DNA from: Diadophis punctatus similis
Lineage: Eukaryota > Chordata > Lepidosauria > Squamata > Dipsadidae
Assembly (NCBI GenBank): GCA_023053685.1
Contig: JALIGW010000003.1
Span: forward strand, 44,772,496 to 44,836,495
Length of the DNA stretch: 64,000 nucleotides
Direction of reading: 5' to 3'
Shown: in pieces, positions 38,149 to 49,649 of the stretch
Position numbering within the stretch: position 1 is the stretch's first letter
Layout of the letters: every line of letters begins with the position of its first letter
Notes under the pieces: generated by a model
Database searches by the model: none
Told to the model about the DNA's origin: nothing
The model's input: only the letters and a program-made list of their open reading frames with translations
Made by a program: the position numbers and the translations under genes

Positions 38149-38701
38149 CAGGGGCGGGTTCCTAATTTTTTTACTACCACTCTGTGGGCGTGGCTTATTT
38201 TGTGGGTGTGGCTTGCCAACCATGTGACTGGGTGGGCGTGGGTTGCCGGTCATATATTAGTTATTTCAGAGAGATGTTACTATTATTTTTGTTATTTTAT
38301 ACCTTACATGAAAAGCTTTGCATACAAAGTGTGTGTTATACCATGGCAACACAGCAACCTTTATATGCAGAAAATGCTATAGTTAAAAGACAAGCAAGTC
38401 TCATACAGCATTTTTGGTTTCAGTCATGGATTCCTTAGACGAAAATATTGAGGACTGTTAAAAGAACAGTATCTTTTAACAGTCCTCAATGTTTTCGTCT
38501 AAAGAATAACAGTATAAAACTGTATAAAATTAACAGTATAAAAGGTTAAGCTTTTGGAAAATGCCCACTTGGGAAGCTTTACGCATTTAAAAAAATGGCG
38601 GCGCCCAGGCACTGGCAACCGACCGCACCGGTACTGTGACGTCACCAGCGGGCCGCTACCGGTGCTATAGAGTGGACTGCACCGGCAGGAACCCACCACT
38701 G
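38149..38701. mobile_element. 553-bp hAT-type element of the AACCGG family, TSD CTTTAGTC
   Basis: CAGGGGCGGGTTCCTAA to GCAGGAACCCACCACTG with the perfect duplication CTTTAGTC. It includes a 30-bp-arm hairpin at 38434-38503 (one internal mismatch, 8-base loop) and a GTGGGCGTGGCTT repeat near the left end. Confidence 0.92.
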
Positions 38702-38815
38702 CTTTAGTCACTTTAAGATATATGGATCTCAGATCCCAGAGTATGCTGGCTGGAGAATTCTGAGAACTGAAGCCCATTTTAACATGAGTAAAGTTGAGAA
38801 ACACTGCAGTAGAGA
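38702..38815. repeat. Degraded palindromic MITE
   Basis: GGATCTCAGATCCCAGAGTATGCTGGCTGGAGAATTCTGAGAACTGAAGCCC ... GTTGAGAAACACTGCAGT belongs to the 5573 family. Confidence 0.5.
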
Positions 38816-39215
38816 ATGTGATGAAGCAATATCTATCAACTACTACTTCAGCTTCAACCTCAATAATACACAGGCAAACAATAGATACAAACTCAAGGTA
38901 AACCGCTCCAAACTTGACTGCAGAAAATACGACTTCAGCAACAGAGTGGTCAATGCCTGGAATGCTCTACCTGACTCCGTTATTACATCCTCAAACCCCC
39001 ACAGCTTCAACCTTAAACTGTCTTCCGTGGACCTTACCCCATTCCTAAGAGGGGATGGGGGCGTGCATAAGCACACCAGCGTGCCTCCCGTTCCTGTCCT
39101 ACTGTCCCCATTTATTTGTACTCATTCCCTGTGTTCATGTCCATGTTTATACTTATACCTCTTATCTTGTACATGTTTGACAAACTAAATAAAAAATAAA
39201 ATAAATTTAGTGCTC
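38810..39215 (+). mobile_element. LINE family B 3' fragment with reverse-transcriptase C-terminus
   Basis: The plus strand encodes a tail with KVNRSKLDCRKYDFSNRVVN followed by AWNALPDSVITSS and a Pro/Ser region, the usual end of CR1/L3-type ORF2 proteins. It is followed by GTTTGACAAACTAAATAAAAAATAAAATAAA. 5' truncated. Confidence 0.8.
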
Positions 39216-40598
39216 ACCCTGTTGAGGCATGTCAAATGTCATGCTACTTGTTTATGTGCAAGGTTTCTAGAAAAAAAATAAGATTATTTATAGAAGTATC
39301 CAGCAATCTGCTCACTACTGACCACAGAACAAGACAGGTCTTCTATGTCTTTTTTCTAATGCCCTGGACTTACACTTGTGCAGTCTCAACATGGTGTGCT
39401 AAAATCAGTGGTGAGGACTTTCTCAAATTACAGTAAGTTACAGATTATGGAGAGTAATGACTTGCAATAATACCAGCAAGGATCAACATTTCAGAATGGA
39501 AAAGCAGTTAAATTAACAAGGATAGACGCAACCTGCTTTTGTTAATACTGAAACAAAAAATTCTAACACAATATATTAACTTGGACAAACATCCAAAGAA
39601 GTGTACAGTAATACATACGAACAATAGTTAAATAACTGGCCATTCTGCTGTCTGTATGTTCAAGTGAGACCTGATTCAATATATGAAGCCAACAGAATGG
39701 ATTTAAACTTTCCATGACTTTGGCTATCTCAGAACAATCTTTGCTTTTAAATTTTGTTTTAATTAAAGGAGGAAATCAACTTTTTCTAGCCTAATAGCTG
39801 CAATTTGGAACAGAGTTCCAAAAAATTATTATGTGAATGGAGAAGCTTGCTACACATATCTGCCAATCATGAACTCCATCATCCAATCTTTATGTAAGGC
39901 TTTATAAGGATGTAGTAGCAATGTTATTTTCCCTGAGAAAACATTTGGCTTTTTATAGAACTATACTATTTTATTCCAAAGTGTGCATCATATGACATCC
40001 ACATGAAAGGTGAAATAATTGCTTGTAAGAAGCCATCATTTTATTTACCAGCTGCAATGAAAACTCCAAGGTGTTATTTCCAGAATGATGAAAATCATAC
40101 AAGTAAAAATGCTGCAAAAATGAATTTGCACAAAATCTTACATCTTGGTACTGAGTTCATGGTCTATCAGAGATCTTCTTTTTAAGATGAAGCTAGGATT
40201 TCAAAAACAAATGTTCTTCTAAGTAAATAAGACACATGTGTGCAGGTTTTTAAAATATTGTCAACATGGATTGGAGATCTATTACTAAAGTGTATTTTGT
40301 CTTGTTTGTCAATCAACAGTGCTACCCTTTTCTACAGCTGTAAAGAGGTGAATTCGCTAGCAAGGGATAAACACCTGGTGAAGTTTAGCTATGAGAACCA
40401 TGGTTTCCACTGTCCCTTAATGCTCAGTTGGTTCCTCCGAGCCCTCTCCTCTTGAATATGTAAACCAAGGAAAAGAGAGAGAAAATTTCTAGTTGTAAAT
40501 TTGTTGAAATAATAAGGAATTACTTTATGAGTTTTCATGCATAAAGATAGACTCTTCTGTGACAACATTAATAGCTGCACAGTGCACAACTATCATTA
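39216..40598. other. Intergenic stretch without recognised gene
   Basis: AT-rich and apparently unique; no coding segment I can defend. Confidence 0.4.
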
Positions 40599-41385
40599 CT
40601 AGTTGTGGCTGCGAAGCCCTGGGTCACCCTTAGATGGCAGGAAAAAAATGGAGTTTTCTGCAGCTCTTTACTGCCATCTTGACTATTGCAACGCACTCTA
40701 CATGGGGCTACCCTTGAAGAACATTTGGAGACTGCAGCTAGTGCAGAATGCAGCGGCGCGTGTGGTGATGGGTGTCCCTAGATACACCCATGTGACACCC
40801 ATCCTTCGCGAACTGCACTGGCTGCCTATAGGTCTCCGAGCGCAATTCAAGGTGTTGGTGATTACCTTTAAAGCCCTACATGGCTTAGGATCAGTTTACC
40901 TCCGAGACCGCCTTCTCCAACATACCTCCCTAAGACCGATTAGAGCCCACAGAGTTGGTCTGCTGGTGGTCCCGTCAGCCAAACAATGTCGGCTGGCGGG
41001 CCCACGAACGAGGGCCTTCTCTGTGGCAGCACTGGTTCTCTGGAATACACTCCCCCCCGAGATCTGCATTATTCCCACCCTGCCAGCCTTCAGAAAAGCA
41101 GTTAAAACATGGCTTTGTCGACAGGCCTGGGGCCAATGATTTTAATACAACACCGATCATTCTTGGCCCCATGAATGATTTATTGTATGGGTTTTTAAAT
41201 TGTGGTTTTTAATGTTTTTTTAATGTTTTAATATCTATTGTTTTTAATGCTTTTTATATTTGTTGTTGCATGTGAATTTTTACTGTTGTGAGCCGCCCAG
41301 AGTCTCTGTGGAGTGGGCGGCATACAAATGCAACTAATAAATAAATAAATAAATCTAGTGGTCACCCAGAGTTCGCAACACCAGC
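40599..41385. mobile_element. Palindromic element with CTCF-like arms, split by an L2-like LINE
   Basis: The left arm GTTGTGGCTGCGAAGCCCTGGGTCACCCTTAGATGGCAG (40602-40640) pairs with the right arm CTAGTGGTCACCCAGAGTTCGCAACACC (41354-41381). Between them, ACTGCCATCT runs into the LINE. Rejoining across it gives ACTGCCATCT-AGTGGTCACC, as at 57430-57447. Confidence 0.6.
40660..41353 (+). mobile_element. L2-like LINE 3' fragment (family C)
   Basis: Encodes CHLDYCNALYMGLPLKN, RLQLVQNAAARVVMG, LRELHWLPIGLRAQFKVLVI and a C-terminal LWNTLPPEI region, typical of the ORF2 C-terminus of L2/CR1-group LINEs. The 3' end is TGTGAGCCGCCCAGAGTC...GGCGGCATACAAATGCAACTAATAAATAAATAAAT. The frame is intact for about 160 codons, so this copy is fairly young. 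5' truncated. Confidence 0.85.
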
Positions 41386-41551
41386 AACATTAACATTAGG
41401 ACATACAGTAGTAGGCATTCTCTTTCTCAGTCAAATCAAAATGGTCAAATCAAATATTTATTAAGGTGACGAATCAGCATATTAAAATGGAAAGACATTT
41501 GCCAAGTTGTCACAGTCAACTCTTACATTCAGCAAAGACCTGTACTTAATG

Positions 41552-42116
41552 CAGTGCTTCTCAATTATTTTCTGTTACGCCCCCCCTAGGAAGAAGTAAA
41601 CATTTCGCGTGCCCCCAACTCTCCGCCGGGACGATTGTTTGCAATATTCGGCACATTTTCGCTGAAAAAACTCAAGCGGCTTATCAGCGTGATTGGGGTG
41701 TAATGTGTTTAAGTGACGCCTTAATTTATTTGGCTTCATGCTGTCCGCTGCCAACATTTTTAGACACAGTAAACATACCGGTCTTTCCCCGTCTCCCACC
41801 GTAGTCACAGTGAAGCCAAGCACTACATACGCTTCGTCATATTTCGTCTTAGCTTTCCGGAGACTTATGTTTGTCTCATTATCTCCGTCTCTCTCCTCCT
41901 TTCTTTCCATCCCTGTTAAATATTTTTCCATGGTGTCTCTTAAGGGTTTGTTATCTGCACTTCATATCTCCTGCTCTGTGCTGTGTGCTATTGTTCGGTG
42001 CAAAAAACCCCTACTCCCTGTGGCAAAAAAAGGCACACTCCCCGGGGTCATGCGCCCCCCCTGGCATCACTCCGCCCCCCCCCTGTGGGGCCCGTTCCAC
42101 TATTTGAGAAGCACTG
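41552..42116 (-). mobile_element. hAT transposon deletion derivative with BED zinc-finger fragment, TSD ACTTAATG
   Basis: TIRs CAGTGCTTCTCAA and TTGAGAAGCACTG; perfect 8-bp duplication ACTTAATG at 41544-41551 and 42117-42124. The minus strand keeps an open frame of about 118 codons (41575-41931) beginning MEKYLTGMERK. It has a C-x2-C pair (CLLC) and H-x4-H (HLNTLH), the arrangement of the BED-type finger in hAT/ZBED5-like transposases. The catalytic RNase-H-like core is gone, so the element is non-autonomous. Related TIR-bearing copies elsewhere are to be expected. Confidence 0.88.
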
Positions 42117-42124
42117 ACTTAATG

Positions 42125-43247
42125 CAATACCTAGAGGAAGAGCTGGGGAAAGTTAAACTGCTCTCCTTATGTGCTGTGATGGTCCCAATAAAAATATTCA
42201 CGCAGCACATACCTACTATTACATTACCATCTAATTGCCACTCAAATATATAACTCCTCCCAAGGTCAGTGTAGCCTGAAGGTTTAAATAGCTGTGATGC
42301 TAGGTTTGTTGCTCCAAAGTCAGTCTTTATAATTTTATGTTCTCTCCCTAATAGCACTTGAATGTCTTTGGTAGTGCCAAGAGGTTATAAACAGGATTCT
42401 TGGAAGAGAAAAACTTCGTGTTGAGGAATCCTCTTCCTGTGGACAAACCTGGTTCTTGAAAATCTTGCACTTGGGTTTCTATCTTCACCTTTATACTTTG
42501 GCTTTCAGCTACATTTTCTACTTGCCTTCTGTTTTTATGTTCTTACTGTGGTTCTGAGGATTATTCTCATTTTCTCTCCTTTGCCTGAAGGTGGATTGCT
42601 ATTTTGTGATCCCCCCCCCATAAGCTTTCTCTGATTGCACCAATGAGATTCATATTGCTACACTTTGGCACATTTGTTTGCCAAAATGTGGCAGCAGTTT
42701 TCCAGTGAAATTAGATGGCGAACCACTGTTCAATAGCTGGAAAGCTAATTTAAGCCTAACTTTGTTTTCTTTTGCTTGGGAATTGGTGGGGTGTGGGTGT
42801 GTTCAACTCTTTTGCCCAGAATTAAACTATTCTGCTCACAATTCATCATTACCCGGTGTCTGATCATGCTGCATGTGGTCCCTGCCCACAGTGGATCTCA
42901 CCAAAAAATACAGCAGAGAGGACTTCTTCGAATCTTGGAGTGATCTGTGTACTATGAGAGAGACATGGTAATCAATGCAAAAAGGAATGGGAATCTAAAA
43001 CATTCTTCCCAAGATGCTTTCCATTCTGGTTTGGTATGATGGGATCAGTAATGTGTGGTGGACATAAACTGAAGAAGGCTGGACTAGATAGATTTTTTTG
43101 TTCTGTTCTGCAGATTTTTTTTCTTAATTTTTAATGTTCTTAATTTTTTTCTTCCAAAAGAAAACCTCAGACAGTAACTTATGGTCTTCCAATGAGTCCT
43201 GGAATTCATTCTTCACCAACCTCAGCCAGCCAGGATATTAATAACTA
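42125..43247. other. Intergenic stretch without recognised feature
   Basis: AT-rich; nothing coding or repetitive is convincing. Confidence 0.4.
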
Positions 43248-44113
43248 CCGTATTTTTTGGAGTATAACACACAGTGGAGTATAAAACGCACCTTAGTTTT
43301 GGGGGAGGAAAACAAGGAAAAAAGGCCTCTGCCTCCCAGCAATTTGCCAAACAGCAAACAGCACAGATGATATACACTGTTTGCTGTGTATTTCTGTGCA
43401 TGTGTGCCTGACCCATAGAAATAGCAAAGAATTGGAGAAATGTACATAATGCCAGAAAGTTTTCTTAAATGTAATCACACTAACTCCTCCCAATTATTTA
43501 AATAGATCTACTCCAAACATGACTAAGTCAGGGTTCAACTCAGCTGCCTTATCTTAATACTAAACAGGACACTGTTACATTTCAGATTATACTTTTACAG
43601 ATCTTTAATTTGATGTGGCTTTCTGGAAGTATACATTCTCTGCTATTTAAAAGAAGATACTGGGCCTCTTCAGATCAAGCATTTATTTTAAAAAGCTTCT
43701 TCATTTTGTTAAGTTGTCTAGAACAATAATAAAGCAGTCTTTAAAAAATAAGTTAATAATTTGAACGTTCTATAGACATTTATAGTTATTGACTTACCTC
43801 CTTGCAGTTTCAGAAGTCCAACATTGCCAGCAGTCTACCTCCCAGCAATTTGTCTCCTTGCAGCTACCGTAGTTAGTTTCATTTTAACACATGGCTTGCA
43901 AGCCTCAGGCAGCTGTAGGTTGGGAGGCAGATAATCACTTCCTTGTGCTAATCAGGCTCTGCCCTGTTTGCTGCAAAGAAGTAAATTGCTGGGAGGCAGA
44001 GGCCAAAGGGTGGGGGTGGCTGGGTGGTGCTACATTCAATGTATAAGATGCACCCAAGTTTTCACCCTCTTTTGGGAGGTAAAAAGGTGCATCTTATACT
44101 CTGAAAAATACGG
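43248..44113. mobile_element. CCGTATTTTT inverted-repeat transposon, 866 bp, TA duplication
   Basis: CCGTATTTTTTGGAGTATAACACAC at the left, GGTGCATCTTATACTCTGAAAAATACGG at the right, TA on both sides. It has a GGGAGGCAGA-containing interior and no intact transposase. Confidence 0.8.
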
Positions 44114-44129
44114 TAAGCAATTGAGAGCT

Positions 44130-44365
44130 GAGTGAGGTGTACTTAGCAATCAAGGGGTTGGATTTGGACTGGGGAAAGCCAAGTTCAATTCCAGCCTTAG
44201 CCTGGAAGCTCACTGAGTGACGCTGGGCTATTCACTCTCACACAGCACAACCTACCTCACAAGGACAACAAGGTTGCTATTGCGGAGAAAATTTGGAGCA
44301 AGGAGTTCTGTGTCTGCCACCTTAAGCTCCTGGAGGAAAGATTGGATATAAATGTATCAAATAGT
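44130..44365 (+). repeat. Sauria-type tRNA SINE, degraded
   Basis: GGTTGGATTTGGACTGGGGAAAGCCAAGTTCAATTCC, then TGAGTGACGCTGGGCTATTCACTC, CCTACCTCACAAGG and CACCTTAAGCTCCTGGAGGAAAGATTGGATATAAATG follow the layout of 20471-20690. Confidence 0.7.
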
Positions 44366-44942
44366 TAATAAGAATTAATACAACGAGAGTTGGAGTCCAA
44401 TAGCAGCTCTAGGCTACAGTTTTCTTACTCCTGCACTAAAGGATACCCTGATCCCTCTCCATTTCCAGCATACACTTAGAGCTTAGTAAGGAACGTGGAG
44501 TAGAAGCAAGTAGAAAGGAAGGGATGGGTGTTGGGCAATAAGTTGTAATTTAAATCTTCTTGGAAGACACAAATAATAATAATAATTTGCTTTGTGCTAA
44601 CCAAAAATAAGAAATGAAAGTTCACGCTTCGCTAGATGCATCTGCCTGTGAAAATTTATTTTATTTAGCAATTCTAATGGGTCAATTAAAATATATTAGC
44701 ATGACAATTTCATTTCTTTTCTGATCAGTTACAAAGTAAACAGACAAATTTAAACCCTTAAGCTGTGAAACAACCTTCAAAATATCTTAAAAAGAATGTC
44801 AAGAGGGAACGAGCTTATTACTGTTACTGCTATGCATCTCATAAGGTGGTCCTTGGGTCTTTCCAGACAAAGGTCCTGATAAAGCTTGATCTTTACCTGG
44901 AGACTAAAAATCAAAATTCCCATTTGCTATCCACACATCAGG

Positions 44943-45346
44943 TGTCAGGCCAAAGCCATCTTTGATTGGAGACTTTGGCCTGCCACACTTTATGCTTTAG
45001 AATGTATTCTTGCTGTAGGAACTTGGGAGGGGTGACTGCATGAGGGATGTAGAGATGTAGCCATAACAAATTCCTTCTAGATTCTCAAGGTCATCCTTTG
45101 TTCAGCACCTGCCCGGAAGCTGATGGGAGTAACAGACACGTTGGCAAAAGACGACTGGTCAACTTGATGAACTTGTGGGTGTAGGAACAAGGGAATGAAC
45201 TTTAAAGTGGGTGGCAAAACCCTCATAGCTTTAGATTCGGGTTTCTTACAGACGTGCCAACATGGCTCTGTTAATAAATTGGAACTTTGAGGAATACTTT
45301 GCCTCGGACTCTGATTTAGTTTTGGATGCTATTTGGAACCCTGACA
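44943..45346 (+). mobile_element. Solo LTR, TSD TCAGG
   Basis: Starts TGTCAGGCC and ends CCCTGACA (inverted ends). 5-bp duplication TCAGG at 44938-44942 and 45347-45351. AATAAA lies in GTTAATAAATTGG near 45270. No retroelement genes adjoin. Confidence 0.85.
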
Positions 45347-45359
45347 TCAGGAGTATAAC

Positions 45360-45565
45360 TAAGCCTAGCTAATATGTAGTGATAATGTTGGCCTTGGACT
45401 GAGCAAAGCCAGACTCAAATCCCACTGACCACAATGCTCACCAAGCCTAGTTAGTATCTCTTAGCTCAACTTACTTCACAGGGTTGCAGTGGAGATAAAA
45501 CGAGGTGAAAGACACCACTGTGAGATCTCAGAGAACAATTAAAATATAAATGCCATACAAGCAGA
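45360..45565 (+). repeat. Sauria-type tRNA SINE, degraded
   Basis: AATGTTGGCCTTGGACTGAGCAAAGCCAGACTCAAATCCC and ACTTACTTCACAGGGTTGCAGTGGAGATAAAACGAGG match the SINE order at 44130. Confidence 0.65.
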
Positions 45566-46145
45566 GCTTCCCCCTGGGCACACCTCACTAAGCACCATCT
45601 ACAGAATGGCATGATACAGCCAAACGGACTCTTATGTTCCTGAACACTCAAGGTCCCAACATGTTCCTTCTCAGCACAGCTTGAAGCCAGTATTCTCACC
45701 CTGCTTTCTATTCCATTTTTGTTTTTGAAAAAGGAGGCAGCTGAAGCAGACAGCAAGTGATTTGCCGTGCTTCTGCAACATGCCTAAAATCATCTTTAAT
45801 TCCTGTCATCTTCTCAATCTGGATAGAAATCCCACTGCTCTTACTCTCATCCATTTCAAGAGTGTCCCTTTGAACCACCATTTAAATTATGGCAATTGCT
45901 GTATTTGCAGTTGTTGGTCGCTTCCAACTGGACTGGACTACAGCAACTCTGGGATCTATCTTACTCACTCTCCCCCCCCCCCCGCAATCTGCTTCAAGCA
46001 CCTCTCCCTTGCTATTTTTAAAATACAAAACTGAGTTGCTCTTTTGAATTGCAAAACTGTTATAATCATTAAGAAGAATGCAGACCATCGCAGAAGGAGT
46101 CTCTCTGTGTTCCAGGGAGCTTCTCTGCTTTAGAAGCTCAGAGGA
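45566..46145. other. Intergenic stretch without recognised gene
   Basis: Poly-C run at 45972-45983; otherwise unremarkable. Confidence 0.4.
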
Positions 46146-46263
<118 letters not shown>

Positions 46264-46611
46264 TTGCTTAGGGCAGCACAAAACTCTGTTACTGGAACAA
46301 ACGCTGTGGCACACAACAAAGGAGGGTTATTTCTGCCATGCCATTCATGCGTCCCACAGGACAACTTTTCCTATTGTGTCTGAATTGCAAATTGTCCTGT
46401 CTGTACCTGCTAAAAATTATGCTGCTGCTTTGTTGTGTCCTTTCACAGGGGGCTATTTTATCCTTAGTGGGGGAAATGGATTCAACAGCTCAAAAAGGCC
46501 AGACCGACTACACTTAGATCATTGTCATCTGGAGCCCTCCATAACATTCTGGAAAGGAGGCAGGCTTATTGCACTGTAACAGCTTCCTAGATCTCTCTTT
46601 ATCTATAGGCC

Positions 46612-47025
46612 CTATATGGTGCAGAGCCAGAGTATCTTCAGGACCGTCTCCTACCATATACCTCGCTACGACCAGGTAGATCTTACAGGGTTGGCCTGCT
46701 ACGGGTTCCGTCGGCTAGACAATGTCAGATGGCGGACCCGCGGGCGAGGGCCTTCTCTGTGGCGGCCCCTACTTTATGGAATCAGCTACTCCCCGAGATC
46801 CGGACTATCCCCACCCTATTGGCCTTCAGGAAAGCTGTGAAAACCTAGCTTTTCCAGCAAGCCTGGGCCTAATAGATAATAGATGTAGGCCCATGAGTGT
46901 TTGAATGACTGAATGTTTTTAACGTTTTTATTGTGTTTTTTAACCTTGTTTTTTAATTGTTTTATATTGATATTGTTTATATTGTTGTTAGCTGCTCAGA
47001 GTCCCTGCTGAGTTGAGCAGCATAC

Positions 47026-47028
<3 letters not shown>
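46612..47028 (+). mobile_element. LINE family C (L2-like) 3' fragment
   Basis: GAGTATCTTCAGGACCGTCTCCTACC ... GCGGACCCGCGGGCGAGGGCCTTCTCTGTGGCGGC ... TGTTAGCTGCTCAGAGTCCCTGCTGAGTTGAGCAGCATACAAATC is colinear with 40870-41330. The reading frame is broken. Confidence 0.8.

Positions 47029-47090
<62 letters not shown>
47029..47090. repeat. (ATC)n microsatellite forming the LINE C tail
   Basis: About 20 ATC units directly after CATACAA of the LINE, where the copy at 41330 has AATAAATA units. Confidence 0.93.
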
Positions 47091-47095
47091 TAAAA

Positions 47096-47187
47096 CAGGG
47101 GTCTCCAACCTTGGCAACTTTAAGACTTGTGGACTTCAACTCTCAGAATTCCACAAGTCTTAAAGTTGCCAAGGTTGGAGACCCCTG
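47096..47187. mobile_element. Palindromic hAT-type MITE, TSD ATCTAAAA
   Basis: CAGGGGTCTCCAACCTTGGC to GCCAAGGTTGGAGACCCCTG. Perfect duplication ATCTAAAA; it inserted at the end of the ATC array, since the duplication includes its last ATC. Confidence 0.93.
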
Positions 47188-47359
47188 ATCTAAAATATAC
47201 TTTTTTTTCTGATGCCTTCAAGTCAATCCTGGTTTGCTAATGTCTTCTTCCTAGGGCTGAGAGAGAGTGACTAAGACTGGTCTAAAATTTGCAGCCTCTT
47301 GGTTTCTAGTTACTGTAGATGACTTAACCATTACTCTGAACTGGCTTGTATGTGTCTGT

Positions 47360-47362
<3 letters not shown>

Positions 47363-47435
<73 letters not shown>
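47363..47435. repeat. (CA)n microsatellite, about 36 units
   Basis: Uninterrupted CA dinucleotide array. Confidence 0.95.
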
Positions 47436-47437
<2 letters not shown>

Positions 47438-47689
47438 ATATATACCATGCATTGCATATCAAAGGGACTTTCTCCCCCCTCTCCTTTCTCTCACATTATA
47501 CAAATGGGAGGTCATCCATTGAAACCAAACCCAGAGACCATCAGGACTGACCGAAGACAGACTTTTTCATGCAATGGGTGGACAAATTCTGGACCTTCCT
47601 GCCAGCCCATGTGGTAATGGCAGCCAATTTGGATGGTTTTCAAAGGGAGCCAGAGATTATCAAGGGAGCACCCAGATGGTGGTGTTTAT

Positions 47690-48009
47690 CAGGCACTGAG
47701 CTTTAGTAATCAGATGGAGTAGACACACTCCAGGTCCCGTCCCTTAAACAATGCCATCTTGTCAGACCGAAGAAGTTTACCTTTTCTACTCCAGCCCCTG
47801 CCCTGGGGAATACCAACTCCTGTAACCTTCCAGAAAGTTACCTCAAGCATTGGGATAGGCTAAGGTCGGAGGAGAGTTTGGTTGTGGCGCCAGGTTTTTT
47901 TTTTTTATTGTGCCTTGTTTTTATATTTTGTGCAATATTGTTTTATGTTATGGTTGTGAGTCACACAGAATTCTAAGATAGACAGCCGTGTAAATATTTT
48001 AAATAAATA
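47690..48009 (+). mobile_element. LINE family C (L2-like) 3' end, degraded
   Basis: GGTCCCGTCCCTTAAACAATGCCATCTTGTCAGACCG ... CTGCCCTGGGGAATACCAACTCC ... TGGTTGTGAGTCACACAGAATTCTAAGATAGACAGCCGTGTAAATATTTTAAATAAATAA. Confidence 0.6.
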
Positions 48010-48897
48010 ATAACTCTGGGAAATAGCGGCCGTGGAAGTGCCTCCCCACATACCTCAAGCCCAGGCGAGGCAGAGTTGCTCAGAATTCTTTTTCTATTTA
48101 ATATACTACTACTCCAAACTCTAAAACACCACTTGGCAGGATATGACCACTGAATTTATTAGTGCCTTGGATAAGAAAATGGAGAACCCTGTAGAAAGAA
48201 CTTTTTTTTTCCTATACTCCATGAGAGGGTAGAACATAGATATTCCGAATTTTGCTGTTCAAACATGATAATCATATTTGCAACACATTTGCTTCCTGAT
48301 TCCCCCCCCCCATGTCCTGATCTTTTTAAATTGTGAACTGTGCTTTATGTTTTAATCTCCTATGTATTTTGATTATGATATGTACTTATCTGCTCTTTTA
48401 CTGCCATATTCCTTGCCTTATATTTATTCACAGTTTTGCTTACCTTGTTGTATACAGTCCTAGGCAAGTTTAACTGAAAGGAATAAAATGTTTCATAAAT
48501 AATCATGCTAACCATTTGAATTAATAGCTTCTTTCTGTTCCCCCCCCCCTCTAAGTTTGAGGCCAGAAAAACTAAATTACAATATATTTTTTATTGAAAA
48601 ACAATAATTGTTTCACCCTGCAAATTCATGCAATGTTCTCCCAAGCAAACGCTATTCATAACTCAGCTCAGGATGGCTACATGTTCTAATTAATGAAGAG
48701 AAGCCCTGTATCTGAAGCTATTTTCCGCTTGTAGAACCATTCAGTTTAACTATGCTGGGGCCTCAAAGCTGCTTTTCAAAACCCAGTATGGGACAGAAAT
48801 CCATATTAGCACATAGGCCACCTGATCACACTTTCTTTCATTATGATGAGATGTACAACTATTTAAATCATGGCAATTGCTGTATTTGCATCTGTAC
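48010..48897. other. Intergenic stretch without recognised feature
   Basis: AT-rich with poly-C runs at 48302-48310 and 48541-48549. Confidence 0.4.
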
Positions 48898-49030
48898 CAG
48901 TAGTGGGTTCTAAAACCCTTTACTACCTTCTACACATGCACAGAAGCATCCTGGGTCGGTGGGCAGAGCCTCCTGCCACCGGCGCTACCGGTTCTTAGAA
49001 CCGGGCCGAACCGGGAGCAACCCACCGCTG
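48898..49030. mobile_element. Short hAT-type element of the AACCGG family
   Basis: CAGTAGTGGGTTCTAAAACCC to GAACCGGGAGCAACCCACCGCTG; flanks ATCTGTAC and ATCTATAC (7 of 8). Sister of 5284-5439. Confidence 0.85.
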
Positions 49031-49089
49031 ATCTATACATACAAATGACACACAAACCTGCATATTTTTTTGTCCTTGGTATATGATGA

Positions 49090-49649
49090 TGTAGGAAGTT
49101 AGCACCCACCCCCTCCTAGAAAAATGAAATATCCTAGGAAACACTGAAAAAAGGAAAGAATATGTTTCCCTGAATGAGGAATGGAGAAACATGTTTTAAA
49201 TACAAAGCAGCTTCCTGCAGCTCCCTGCCCCCCTCCTTCAGATCCAGGGTGATGGGATTAAGATCTTCCCCCTTAGGACATCAGAGGATTAGCCCTCCAC
49301 CACCTGGAAAATTACCAGCACTCAAACAAACTTGGGAGACAGCCTAAAAGGCTAGCTAAAAACCCCGCCCCTAGGGGGGTTCTGACCACCAATTGGAGGG
49401 CATTACATATACAGGAACAGGAAACTAAGAGGTGGGGCCCAACAGAGGTCATAAAACCAAGGGACTCAGCATCTTCCCTTCCCTTTTTCTCTTCACCTAC
49501 ATCTGGAAGCATGTGATCTACCTTTTCTGTACAGGGGCTCCTGCCATGTGCTCCTGTCCACCATTAAACCTTCTTTCCAAGCAACTTCCATGAATCCAGT
49601 GTCTTTTTCCCCACTTGGAACTGAACCCAGAAGGATATTCCTTACAACA
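49090..49649 (+). mobile_element. Solo LTR of a retrovirus-like element, TSD ATGA
   Basis: Starts TGTAGGAAGTTAGCACCC and ends CCTTACAACA; 4-bp duplication ATGA. Contains ACCACCAATTGGAG (CCAAT), GTCATAAAACC (TATA-like) and CACCATTAAACC (ATTAAA polyadenylation-like signal). Same family as 14016-14549. No viral genes adjoin. Confidence 0.87.
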
